64,000 bases of DNA from Luzula sylvatica (Eukaryota; Streptophyta; Magnoliopsida; Poales; Juncaceae). Under the pieces are notes generated by a model, which was not told where the DNA came from, searched no databases, and saw only the letters and a program-made list of their open reading frames with translations. The stretch covers positions 52,695,798 to 52,759,797 of the forward strand of contig OX326957.1 of assembly GCA_946800325.1 (NCBI GenBank), read 5' to 3'. Both the position numbers and the translations under genes were made by a program. Shown piece by piece: positions 1 through 9,261 of the stretch. Within the stretch, counting starts at the first letter, position 1. Every line of letters starts with the position of its first letter.

Positions 1-1
1 C

Positions 2-484
2 TTAGTGGAACGTAAAAATAGGCATGTCGTTGAACTCGGTCTAGCTTGTATGGCTCATGCGCAAATACCAACCTTATTTTGGGATGACGTCTTCTATAGT
101 GTCGTTTATACGATCAACCGAATTCCCAATTCGGTTTCACCCTCGAAGTCACCCTTCGAAATCCTCTTTCCAAGAGATCCGGATCTCACTCTTTTTCGCG
201 TGTTGGGGTCACTTTGCTTTCCCTACACTAGACCCTACAACGAACATAAACTCCAACAACGTTCCCTTCCTTGCGTTTTCTTGGGTTACGCACCTAACTC
301 CAAGGAGTACAAGTGCTACCATATACCCACCAACAGAATTTTTACGAGTCGTCATGTCATCTTCAACGAAAATTATTTTCCGTTCAAGATCGACAAATCC
401 ATGGAGATCTCGGGAAAGAGAGTCACCTCATGGTGTGTCAACTACCTTAGGCAAACTCTCTTTCCCGATTGCTCCATTCATTGA
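2..484 (+). pseudogene. Ty1/copia integrase C-terminal region (5' end outside window)
   Basis: The frame is open from the first bases of the window. It reads as the end of a copia integrase core and its C-terminal region: a VERKNRHVVELGL segment matches the conserved ERKNRH block, followed by FWDDVFYSVVYTINRIP and then GSLCFPYTRPYNEHKL and CVFLGYAPNSKEYKCYH, the usual Gly-Tyr-rich C-terminal block. The catalytic D-D-E residues would lie upstream of the window. The frame ends at 484 while the pol polyprotein should continue, so a frameshift or decay separates it from the reverse transcriptase part. Family assignment is firm; the element is inactive here. Confidence 0.9.
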
Positions 485-717
485 TCTTGATGTTGATGAT
501 CAAGCTCTCGATCCTACTACCTCACCATTATCGCCACCATCTCCAAATCATTTACCACAAATCTCGCCGCAACCTCTCAACCAACCTCCACCGCCTACAA
601 CCACAACCTCAACTCACCCTATGGTTACACGTAACCGAGACAACACACGTCAATTAAAACAATTTCCCAACTACGTTGCTTACTAGTCTACCAAGCATCC
701 TCTTCCGCTTTCTCTTC

Positions 718-1532
718 AAACAATCGAACAAGAACCAACATGTTTTTCCAATGCCATCAAAGATGCTAGATGGAAAAACGCCATGCTTGACGAGTTCAAT
801 GCTCTCATTCTAAATAACACGTGGACTCTAGTTCCTTGTCCACATGATCATAATCCTATCGGTTGTAAATGGGTCTTTAAAACAAAACTCAATGCCGATG
901 GTTCCATCCAAAGACACAAGGCACGCTTGGTAGCAAAAGGTTTTCACCAAGACGAAGGCGTTGATTTTAATTAGACTTTTAGTCCGGTTGTTAAGCCAAT
1001 TACTATTCGGGTTATCATCACCATTGCTCTCTCTCGAAATTGGCCTATTCGGCAACTCAATGTAAATAACGCATTCTTACATGGTGATCTTGACGAGATC
1101 GTATACATGACTCAACCACCGGGGTTTATTGATCCAAACCAACCATCTCATGTTTTCCGTCTCAACAAAGCTCTCTATGGCTTAAAACAAGCCCCGAGAG
1201 CTTGGTTTCACAATCTCAAAGACACTCTTGTCTCTCTCGGCTTTGATGCATCAAAAATCGATTCCTCGCTTTTTATTCGGCATTCCTCTTTATCCTAGTC
1301 TATGTCGATGATATTTTAATCACGGGAAGCAATAAACCGGCTATCGATGCTATCATCCATGCTCTCCATTCAAGGTTTTCTCTCAAGGACCTCGGTATAC
1401 TTCATTTCTTCCTTGGCATTGAGGCCGTTCCTCAACACGATGGAATTCTCCACTCTCAAAGTCGCTATATTCTTTCTCTTCTCCAACGTGCTAAAATGGA
1501 TGGTGCCAAACCGGTTGCAACACCCCTCTCCC
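718..1532 (+). pseudogene. Ty1/copia reverse transcriptase remnant
   Basis: Reads as copia [72 protein letters not shown] and the catalytic box YVDDILITGSN (about 1307-1335). It is broken by an in-frame stop at 972-974, just before the TFSPV block, and by a frameshift near 1290 just before YVDD. The sequence ends abruptly in the KPVATPL motif at 1532; the RNase H domain and 3' LTR are missing. The junction is with the tail of an aspartic-protease exon, and the reading frame happens to continue across it. Confidence 0.93.
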
Positions 1533-1589
1533 CAAGGACCATCATGAAAGTTAGAGATCGAAGGATGCACAAGGACCATCATGAAAGTT
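1533..1589 (+). pseudogene. Aspartic protease C-terminal tail (end of arm 1)
   Basis: These 57 bases encode PRTIMKVRDRRMHKDHHES and a stop. They match the last coding codons of the aspartic-protease exon at 43204-43484 (minus strand), with a few substitutions. This marks the outer end of arm 1 of the segmental duplication. The copia RT frame upstream runs into this tail without a stop, giving a chance in-frame fusion. Identification rests entirely on the better preserved copy in arm 2. Confidence 0.75.
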
Positions 1590-1596
1590 AGAGGAG

Positions 1597-1741
1597 TTGG
1601 CTAAAATGAAGTTCTTTTAAATTTCACGATTTTCTCAACTTAACCCTAAACTCTAAACCCTAAACCCTAAATCCTAATCACAGGATTCTTGAATTTTGGC
1701 TAAAATGAAGTTCTTTTAAATTTCACGATTTTCTCAACTTA
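1597..1741. repeat. 46-bp direct repeat flanking telomere-like sequence
   Basis: A 46-bp sequence at 1597-1642 is repeated at 1696-1741. Between them 1643-1676 holds four near-perfect plant telomere repeats (CCCTAAA type). Arm 2 (about 43130-43200) has a single copy of the 46-bp sequence and no telomeric run, so the duplication and insertion are specific to arm 1. Confidence 0.85.
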
Positions 1742-2378
1742 ATTTTTGATGGATAATTTGTTTTGGTTTGAATTTGGATTTGGATTTGGATTTGAAATCT
1801 TTCTTTGAGACTATTATTTTGATTTCGATTAGGGTTTAGAGTTATTAATAGCATATAAACATTTAGCTAGTGTGCAGTCTGGACTCTGGGCAGAGATGAT
1901 ATTATGTTGAGCTGAAGGAGAAGTTAGAGAAAAAAATACGATCAACATTCAACAAAACCGACAAAGAAAAGTTACAGAAAAAATATATAATCAAAACAAG
2001 TAATATGAAAGCTATATAGCTATGCTGTGCAGTATGCACACATACTGATTCTTTAATTAGTGCTGACTAATTAACAATTGCTTTAAGTTAATGCTGAAGT
2101 TGATTATCCATTGGCTTATGAGTTACTATATCGCACGCTATTTGTCAACCGAGAGTTTTTAAATGAATTTATTAAATTTCTTAATTGAATACATTCATTT
2201 AACTATTAATTAGAGATCTAATCAATCTAAATATATTGAAGCTCCCAATTTGTGGCTGCTACAAGAAGTGCTTTTATATGTTCCCTTTTTCTTGTTTCGA
2301 CTAACATTTCCATATTACTAATTTAATTATCAAAATTATTAGGTAAAATTGCAAAATTACAAGAAAGGGGCAGGGTAC

Positions 2379-2909
2379 CTTTGCAATTGTACGGAACATA
2401 TAAAGCACTTCAGCTATTGTCAAACTTTGAGATTTCTTTTGAGGATTTGTCCAATAAGTTAACATTCTCTCTTGTGAAGACCTGTTCATTTTCACCACGA
2501 GTCCCAAATCACCGAGCTCCTAAAATTCAAATTGCAAATTCAATTAATTGTACAAAGTAATTCAAAATACTGAAATCCATTTTTTGTACCTTTTATTGCT
2601 TTTTAACTTGATCATCGTTCCTGCCATAAGCTTCGCCGAGGACCCTAATTAGAGTTGCGTCTCCAAACCCAACTCCAAGCATTCGTCAGGTGGCGTGGAT
2701 CTATTGGCTGAGAGATACACCGTGGCGAGAAAATCTTCTAGCATGGTTTCCATGACGGTTCGCAACACGTTCGATGAAATGTCTGTGATGACAATTCGGC
2801 CCACGCTTGATTTGCGAATCTGCAAAATATAGTGGTAGTTTTTTAAAGGAATTTAATCGAATACCTTATCTTCATCATGTTTTGGCTCGATTTTTATTGG
2901 CGAAGACAT
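2379..2909 (-). pseudogene. LIG1: DNA ligase 1 N-terminal-domain fragment (arm 1)
   Basis: Three exons on the minus strand. Exon 2819-2590 encodes RIVITDISSNVLRTVMETML, then LATVYLSAN and, after a 2-bp loss, DATLIRVLGEAYGRNDDQVKK. Exon 2519-2379 encodes ELGDLGLVVKMNRSSQERML and MFRTIAK. These are signature blocks of the N-terminal domain of plant ATP-dependent DNA ligase I. A short upstream exon (2909-2865, MSSPIKIEPKHDEDK) begins with ATG and joins in phase, but it is not a ligase sequence I recognise, so it may be a new start. A TAA just before the 2590 donor and the frameshift break the frame. The catalytic nucleotidyltransferase domain with its lysine motif is absent. Confidence 0.85.
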
Positions 2910-3002
2910 ATTGGTCTAGAAGAAACTTCGAATCTTCACAAACATCAATCCTCAAACGTATTAATCTGTCAAAATTACAATTGATTAACTTCAAATTTCG
3001 GA

Positions 3003-3400
3003 AATATATCCATGGTAATTGTAAATTGCTCGAAATTTTTTGATGTGTCGCGAGAGTGGGAGAATACCCTCTGATCTTGATAGGAAAAGGAAAACTTTGT
3101 GCGACAGAGAAGGAGAATGAAGAGTGGATATGCGGATCGTGTCTAGATGAGAAAGCGAAGAAAAAGAGAGGCGTCGAGAAGGAGAAGTATTGTCTTGAAG
3201 AGGACAACAAGTGAGGAGAAGCCTGAAAAAGAAGAAAGAACTTACAGAGGAGACGAGACGAGAGGCAGCGAAGACTTCTGGAGGCGCCAACATGCATCTT
3301 CTGAGGAGGAGGCAACGAGATTTATCTCGCCTGTGGAGGAGAAAAGTTCAATGGTGTTTGAAGAAGAGTTCTGAGAAAGCACTAATAGGCGCTTGAAGAG
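3003..3400. other. Pyrimidine/purine-skewed block shared by three copies
   Basis: The minus strand is strongly TC-rich and the plus strand GA-rich. It recurs in arm 2 (41500-41880) and copy 3 (44090-44420). Both strands have open frames in the copies, one Arg/Glu-rich (3147-3374) and one Ser/Phe-rich. Strand asymmetry like this is common in plant 5' UTRs, and the ligase fragment lies downstream on the minus strand. I infer a former leader or promoter-proximal segment, not a protein. Confidence 0.4.
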
Positions 3401-3559
3401 GAGTTCTGACGAGTATTGATGAATATGACGGGACAGAATAAAAAATTTGAGTTGAAGAGTCTTTCAAATCGGGATTATTGACGTGGTATCAAAAGTACCA
3501 GGACAATTCCTGCGACTTCGCTGCGGGCATTATTAATATTTTGTTACTAATATTATCAT

Positions 3560-5153
3560 AAATAAACTTGCTAAAAATCAAAACATTCATACTAAACGAT
3601 GATAGTAAATTTGTTACTATAAAACAAATACATCATGTGTTTTCTTTTTTATTCTTCTACCATTTAGAACTTGATGTCAATTTTCTCGAGTCTCTCCCCT
3701 CGTCCTCACTTTCGTTGTCCAATAATTCTGATGATGAACTATCTGACAAACTTGAGATTCAGACGATCTTCCACGCTGTAGAAACAAATCTGCAAGATAT
3801 TGTTTTCACAAAATGACATATATAAAATGTGTATAATATAATTTAAGAGAAAATAAAATGATACATACTTTTCTTTTTCGTTTGCTTCTTTTCTTCGGGT
3901 CTTTATCCTTTCTCTCTATGTTAGTAAACATAATGGCATATACATATTATTATTCGCGAGTATTTGTAAATCGAAGCTTTGAAAATAAAAATAAAATAAT
4001 TACCTTCCTTAAGAGTATGAACTGCGGCGAGATGATTTCTTCCATTTAGAACATTAAAAAGCATGAACGTGTTCCAGTGGAAGCGATGCCAACATTAATG
4101 ACCAGCATGCTCGCTGCATCTAAAGTAAATAAATGACAGAAAATAAATATGATTAAGTTTAGAATTGTTGAAATCCAATTGCGGATTCACTGTTGCCAAT
4201 TTCATCAATAAAAACTGCATTACCGATAGAAATGTATTAAATGGAAGATTTAGATTTTGAAAATGAACGAAAAAGTGATTTTCGCACCTCAACTTGTCGT
4301 TGTGGAGATTGCACGTAATTTATGATCACGTCTAGCATCACTACTTTGCCTACTACCTATATTACACCAAAGAATACATAAATTTTTTGAATTTGGACCC
4401 GTGATTAATTAAAAGATTCTACTGGGGGGTATATGAAATTTTTGCAAATAAGTATCACTGGGGTGGGCATTCGGTTGAACCGAACCGAACCGAACCGAAT
4501 AAGAGCCAACCGAATTAAACCGAACCGAACTAGATTCAAACCGAACCGAACCGAATAAAATTTGAACCGATTTAAAACCGAACCGAATAAACCGAATTTT
4601 TTATTCGGTTTATTCGGTTGAACCGAATTAGAAGTTGTATAATGTTAAAATTCAAATGATATTTAGTAAAAAAATATAAAAACAAATCATATAAAATATA
4701 TTTATCGTTATTTTTAATTTTACAGTATTACATTTTAATTTTTTTTAAATGAACATAATAAAAAAGTAAAAAATAGTGTTAATCGGTCGGTTCGGTTTAA
4801 TCGGTTCTGGAAATACCAAAACCGAACCGAACCGAATAAACCGAACGATATCAATTTTTGAACCGAACCGAACCGAATAAACCGACAAGCCGAACCGAAT
4901 AAACCGAATCCGATCGGTTCGGTTCGGTTCCCAAATAAACCAAACCATTTGCCCATCCCTAAGTATCAGGTTACCTTATTGATTCCTGGTACGAGATCTT
5001 GCAGTATTTTCATCATTCGACTGATCCTCTCTCTTCTCACCTAAATACAAACTAAAACAAATACCAAGAAAAAGAAAAAGTTAATTGCATCTTCTTGTGT
5101 ACAGGTACTTTCAATATAATTGCACCAGAGTCGACTCTGGCTCCATCTAAATT
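3560..5153 (-). pseudogene. Unidentified multi-exon gene, arm 1 copy (decayed)
   Basis: I do not recognise this gene. On the minus strand plausible pieces are: a start ATG at 5153 (MEPES then a stop in this copy, because about 100 bp of the first exon are lost); a segment near 4010-4100 reading WNTFMLFNVLNGRNHLAAVH; a basic exon near 3865-3910 reading ERKDKDPKKRSKRKRK before a GTATGT donor; and an acidic segment near 3700-3760 with SDSSSELLDNESEDEG. Basic and acidic tracts would suit a nuclear protein, but that is inference. The same pieces recur in arm 2 and copy 3. A hAT MITE sits inside this interval. Confidence 0.4.
4458..4960. mobile_element. hAT-type MITE with AACCGAAC-rich interior
   Basis: A 503-bp insertion bounded by imperfect terminal inverted repeats (GGGGTGGGCA at the left, TGCCCATCCCT-like at the right). 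It is flanked by a perfect 8-bp target-site duplication AAGTATCA (4450-4457 and 4961-4968). The interior is a palindromic array of AACCGAACCGAATAAA-like units. The uninterrupted target site is present in arm 2 (near 40405-40430) and copy 3 (near 48355-48375), so this element inserted into arm 1 after the copies separated. No transposase is encoded; frames inside are repeat artefacts. Confidence 0.92.
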
Positions 5154-6185
5154 TTTTTAACACAATTTCACTTCAGTAATTTTGTTGAAATTTGAATTAT
5201 GGAAGAATTACGAACTACAATTAATGTTTACAAGTACAAATATTTTTAACAAATTGCAGATAGGCCCAAACCATAACGTAGAGAAACCATAGATTCGAGA
5301 TACTCGTATTTCAAACGATAAGTGATAAGAGCAAGTATGGCACAATCGTATTTCGACCAATAAGAGTGTGCATGACACAATTTTATACAGAAAAATCTCA
5401 ACTTCGCAAAATACTTGAAAATTAGTTGATAAGACGCCAAAAAAAATCGAATTCGTTACTCGAGATCCCAGAATTGACGGCGAAAGAGGGTAAACGGGAT
5501 CAAAAGCAAGAAAACACATAAAAATAAAAACAAAGCGGCTCTATTTGCACTAAAATTTCTGAAAATTTGAAGAAAAGACGTAGCTTTGATGAAACCTATA
5601 TCGAAAATTGGGGTCGCCGCGAAGGAGAAAAATGGAGGCTGCGAATTAGGGTTATTTCGTTTTTTTGTTATGATGCGGAGAAGGAGAACTGTGAAGGCGC
5701 CGCTAAGTATCATCTGAGAAGCGCACCTTTCTGTGTGGAGGCGCTCAAGATTCCAAGAATGAGGGGTGAAAATGAAGAGGCTTCATGCGATTCTGAAGAA
5801 TGTTGGTAGAATTAATTATTAATTAATTAAGGATTAATTTTCAAAAATTACGAGAAACAAAAAAAGCTGAAGCTTAGAACAATAAAAACGGCTTTCAAAT
5901 TATTTTTGAAAAGATCTCGGAATAATAAACAAAAACAACTACAACAAAAAAATACTTTGAATACAGTTTTGTGCTTGTTGTTTGTCTTAAAAATGCCTTT
6001 TTTCCACTCGTTTCTAACTCACTGTTAGGAAATCTATGATAAATAACATGTTCAAATTTAGCCATACCATCGAAATTGAAAATAAAAGAAAAACACAAGG
6101 TAAAAACTCGATTAATCATTCTTTGGACGAAACACCGGAATCAAACTACGTCGACCGTTGAAAAGAAAAAATAAATAATTGAAGC
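5154..6185. other. Arm 1 intergenic/leader region between divergent genes
   Basis: This interval separates the unidentified minus-strand gene from the plus-strand membrane-protein gene. The block at about 5460-5810 is GC-richer than its surroundings and matches arm 2 (39500-39840) and copy 3 (49070-49337). It carries an open frame on the minus strand in two copies, which I regard as a probable 5' leader because it precedes the ATG at 5153. Around 5900-5990 there is one unit of a ~76-bp sequence that is tandemly amplified in arm 2. No further gene is seen. Confidence 0.45.
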
Positions 6186-7094
6186 ATGACTCAAGAAGAT
6201 ATTCCTCCCCCGTCCTGTAAAGAAATCACAGGTAAATCTCTCTAGTTAATTGGATGTCATAATTTAGTTTTAATTTAGCATCTTTATCAAACAAATTTTG
6301 GATGATCATATGATCATATCATAAGATTATTTAAAACACTGAGCCTTATTTGTACATCAATAACATAATATTCTCTCCTTGACTTTTTTCTTAAATTATT
6401 TTCGTTAGCATCAACGATTAACGAGACAGCATTGTCAATTGGTGCGAATGCCGACATGGGAAAAGGGCTAGACAACGAGGCAGAGAGAACCGAGCGACGA
6501 ATACTCATTTTATTCCGAATATTTCAAGTATATTAAATTATCTATATTTCCTTCTCATTTATTCTACAATACTTAATTAATGGATGATGCAATTTAACAC
6601 TTGAATTTATCTTTTGCAAAAAAAAAACGAATAATTTTCTTTAATATTTGTAGGTCTTGGCGATACTTTTGACTATCCTCATTGGGTTTTCATTATTTTA
6701 TGCTTCTTTGTTATTTTATGCACAACATTACGTACAAGGGATATCCACGCGATTTTTTATCGTCATAAACACGGTCCTCGTTTTATGCAATATCTGCATT
6801 CGAGATCCCGAGAAATTTGTAAGACGCCGTTTGGCAAGTGGAATTTGTAGCATGGAGATGAAGTTGGATAATAAGACAAAGGAGGAAAATAATTTGAAAT
6901 TAGATAATAAGATGGAGGAGAAAAAAGTTTTGGAATTAGATAATAAGAAGGAAGAGAATTTTTTTTTGGAATTAGATAATAAGATGGAAACAGAAAAACT
7001 TTTGGAATTAGATAATAAGATGGATTCGGAAAAACTTTTGGAATTAGATAATAAAATAGAGGAGGAAAAACTTTTGGAATTGGTAATTTTATAG
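6186..7094 (+). CDS. Small two-helix membrane protein with six 12-residue C-terminal repeats (arm 1)
   Basis: Three exons give an open 201-residue protein: 6186-6231 (starts MTQEDIPPPSCKEI), 6409-6527 and 6654-7094. Splice sites are GT/AG and phases match. Residues about 47-78 form a long hydrophobic helix and 89-104 a second one, followed by RDPEKFVRRR. Residues about 125-196 are six tandem repeats of roughly ELDNKMEEEKLL, charged and likely helical. I recognise no family. The paralogue at 37974-38878 has identical exon lengths and is also open. By hand count exons differ about 9-13%, mostly at amino-acid-changing sites, against about 4% in the introns and upstream flank. This argues that both are or were recently functional and evolving quickly. 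Membrane location is inferred from hydrophobicity only; the orientation is unknown. Confidence 0.72.
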
Positions 7095-7858
7095 TTTTTT
7101 TTAAATGTTTAAATTATAAAATATCCTGAAAAATATTCATGGCAAGCGAAATTAGTATAGGGGGAAATCGGGTCACAAAGTGGAGGAGTAAAATGTTCTG
7201 GAATTAGTAATTCCAATGTTTGTTTGTATGTCAAAATTATAAGATGAGAGAAAATATAATATTTTGTTTGCTTGTTTATAAAATTTTAGAATTTTTGTTA
7301 TTGAAAATGTATAACTAATATTTCATTTAAACTATAAATAATAAAATAATAATAATAATAATATAATATAATATTATTGTATTATAATATCACTATAATA
7401 TTATATTATTGTATTATAATAATATTAGTTTGATGGAAAAAATATTATTATTATCATATAACATTACTGAAATATAAAATAATACAAATATTATTGCATA
7501 AAATAATATAATATTACATGCATACAATATATAATAAAATTATAAAAATATTAAATGTGCTTTTATATTATTATATTACTTTATTTCATTTTTATATTTC
7601 AGAACAATGGAATCCAAAAATAGTTACTACAAAACGAACTGCTGAAATTAAAATAATTGTTGAAATTAAAATTAGTGACAATATTATTTTAATCCTAGTT
7701 TTAATTTTCGTTCATTCATTGTTATTTTGACAAGAAAAACTACCTGGTAACTATTTTTATTAATAAGTATTTAACATTAAAATTAAATAATAGAATAATA
7801 TTAATTGGTCAAGATATTTCCAAAAATAGTTTTTATATCATATTTTTATTTAATTGCT
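7095..7858. other. AT-rich tract, end of arm 1
   Basis: Downstream of the membrane-protein gene the sequence is dominated by TAATAATATTA-type low-complexity DNA (7330-7520), also present in arm 2 (37560-37740). Homology between arms stops near 7618. From 7621 to 7858 I see only AT-rich DNA before the invertase remnant. No gene seen. Confidence 0.6.
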
Positions 7859-9079
7859 GATTTCGGAGAGAGCGCAATTGGTCGAGTCGCACCAGTGGAC
7901 TCGGGCTTCGGGTGGATCATACCATTGAGGGCGTACACCAAGTCCACCGGAGATTATGCCCTTGCCGAACTGCCAGAGTGCTAAAAGGGGATTCGTCTTA
8001 TTCTCGCCCTTTGTTTATCCGAAGGCTTCGATACTTTCCCCACCTTGTTGTTCGCTGATGGTTGCTGCATGATCGACCGCAGAATGGTAAATCAAAAATA
8101 ATTTATATGCTAGATAAATTTATCTAATTAATAATTATAATTAGGGGATATACGGGTCCCCGATAGAAATACAAGCGTTATTCTTCATGGCATTGAGATG
8201 TGCAGTGCAGCTCCTAAAACACGACAAGGAGGGAAAAGAACTCATCGATCTAATAACGAAACGGCTCCAAGCATTGAGCTACCACATTCGGCAATACTTC
8301 TGGCTGGACCTGGTCCACCTGAACGATATATACCAATGCAAAACCGAGGAATATTCCCACACTGCCGTGAACAAGTTCAACGTGATGCCCGATTCGCTCC
8401 CAGATTGGATTTTCGACTTCATGCCGAATAAAGGAGGGTATTTTATCGGGAATGTGAGTCCTGCGAGGATGGATTTTAGGTGGTTTTGTTTGGGGAATTT
8501 CGTCGCGATTCTGGCGAGTTTGGCTACTAACGAACAGAGCGAGGCGATTATGGATCTCGTGGAGGAACGTTGGGAAGACCTCGTTGGCGAATGCCTCTTA
8601 AGGTTGGTTCATTTATTTTATTTTATTTATTATTATTTTTAATTTGTTGTTCTTTTAAAGGTTTGTTATCCGAGCATGGAGACCAGGAGACGCACGAATG
8701 GAGGATCGTGACGGGATGTGTTCCGAAGAATACGAGATGGAGTTACCACCATAATACATTCCGTCTACCACCTCAACATGTAGTTCTGCTGTGGCTATTA
8801 ACTGCGGCATGCATAAAAACAGGGAGGCCCCAAATCGCACGCAGAGCAATAGATCTCGCGGAAACGAAACTGAGCAAGGACAGCTGGCCGGAATATTATA
8901 ACGGGAAATTGGGACGGTATGTGGGGAAACAAGCGAGGTCGTACCAGACGTGGTCGATTGCGGGGTATTTGGTGGCGAAAATGATGTTCGAGGATCCTTC
9001 CCATGTCGGCATGGTTTAATAGGAGGAGGATAAACAGATCCGCGCCCCTCTTCGCAGGTCCTCTTCTTGGACCTCTTGA
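7859..9079 (+). pseudogene. Neutral/alkaline invertase (GH100) pseudogene, 3' part
   Basis: Three exon pieces of a plant neutral/alkaline invertase, which hydrolyses sucrose in cytosol or organelles. Piece 1 (7859-8089) has [31 protein letters not shown] and a GT donor. Piece 2 (8145-8600) begins [20 protein letters not shown] and contains [12 protein letters not shown] and [14 protein letters not shown]. Piece 3 (from 8661) has [29 protein letters not shown] and [14 protein letters not shown]. Inactivating changes are a TAA in place of Gln in piece 1 (ELPEC*KG), a 1-bp loss just before MPLK near 8590, an 8-bp insertion near 8680, extra bases near 8760, and two stops after GMV (9017-9022). 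In-frame EEDKQ continues to the original stop at 9077-9079. The N-terminal half is missing. Confidence 0.95.
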
Positions 9080-9261
9080 ATTTTTTTTTTTCTTGTTATT
9101 AATAATCAAAATTGGGAGTGTTAAATAATAGAAAATTAATATTGTGATGGGACTTTCGAGTTTTTTTTTTCTTAAAAAATTGGCGTAATTTTGTTATGTA
9201 TTTGTGTTGGATAAAAACAAGCATGAATACAACTATATTGTTCATAAAAATAATTCTAGAT

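Larger units (their letters stand above)
1533..7620. repeat. Arm 1 of ~6 kb inverted segmental duplication
   Basis: The segment recurs in reverse complement at 37453-43262, separated by about 30 kb. Matching landmarks in both arms are the aspartic-protease tail, a DNA ligase 1 fragment, an identical 63-codon frame (3858-4049 against 40816-41007), the exons of an unidentified gene and a three-exon membrane-protein gene. Homology ends near 7618, where arm 2 meets an (AT)n tract. Arm 1 alone carries a hAT MITE (4458-4960) and a telomere-like insertion (1643-1676). The part from about 3053 to 5705 exists in a third copy downstream of arm 2. Noncoding divergence is a few percent by eye. Confidence 0.92.

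Noticed and set aside
1643..1676. Chromosome end
   Set aside because: Only four telomere-like repeats, internal and flanked by a duplication; an interstitial repair scar is more likely.
3147..3374. Arg/Glu-rich open frame repeated in copies of the segment
   Set aside because: It lies in a purine-skewed strand, has no splice or domain support, and the opposite strand is also open. It is better explained by base composition of a leader-like region.
4735..4956. Two minus-strand open frames rich in Phe, Gly and Arg
   Set aside because: They are translations of the AACCGAAC repeat inside the hAT MITE.
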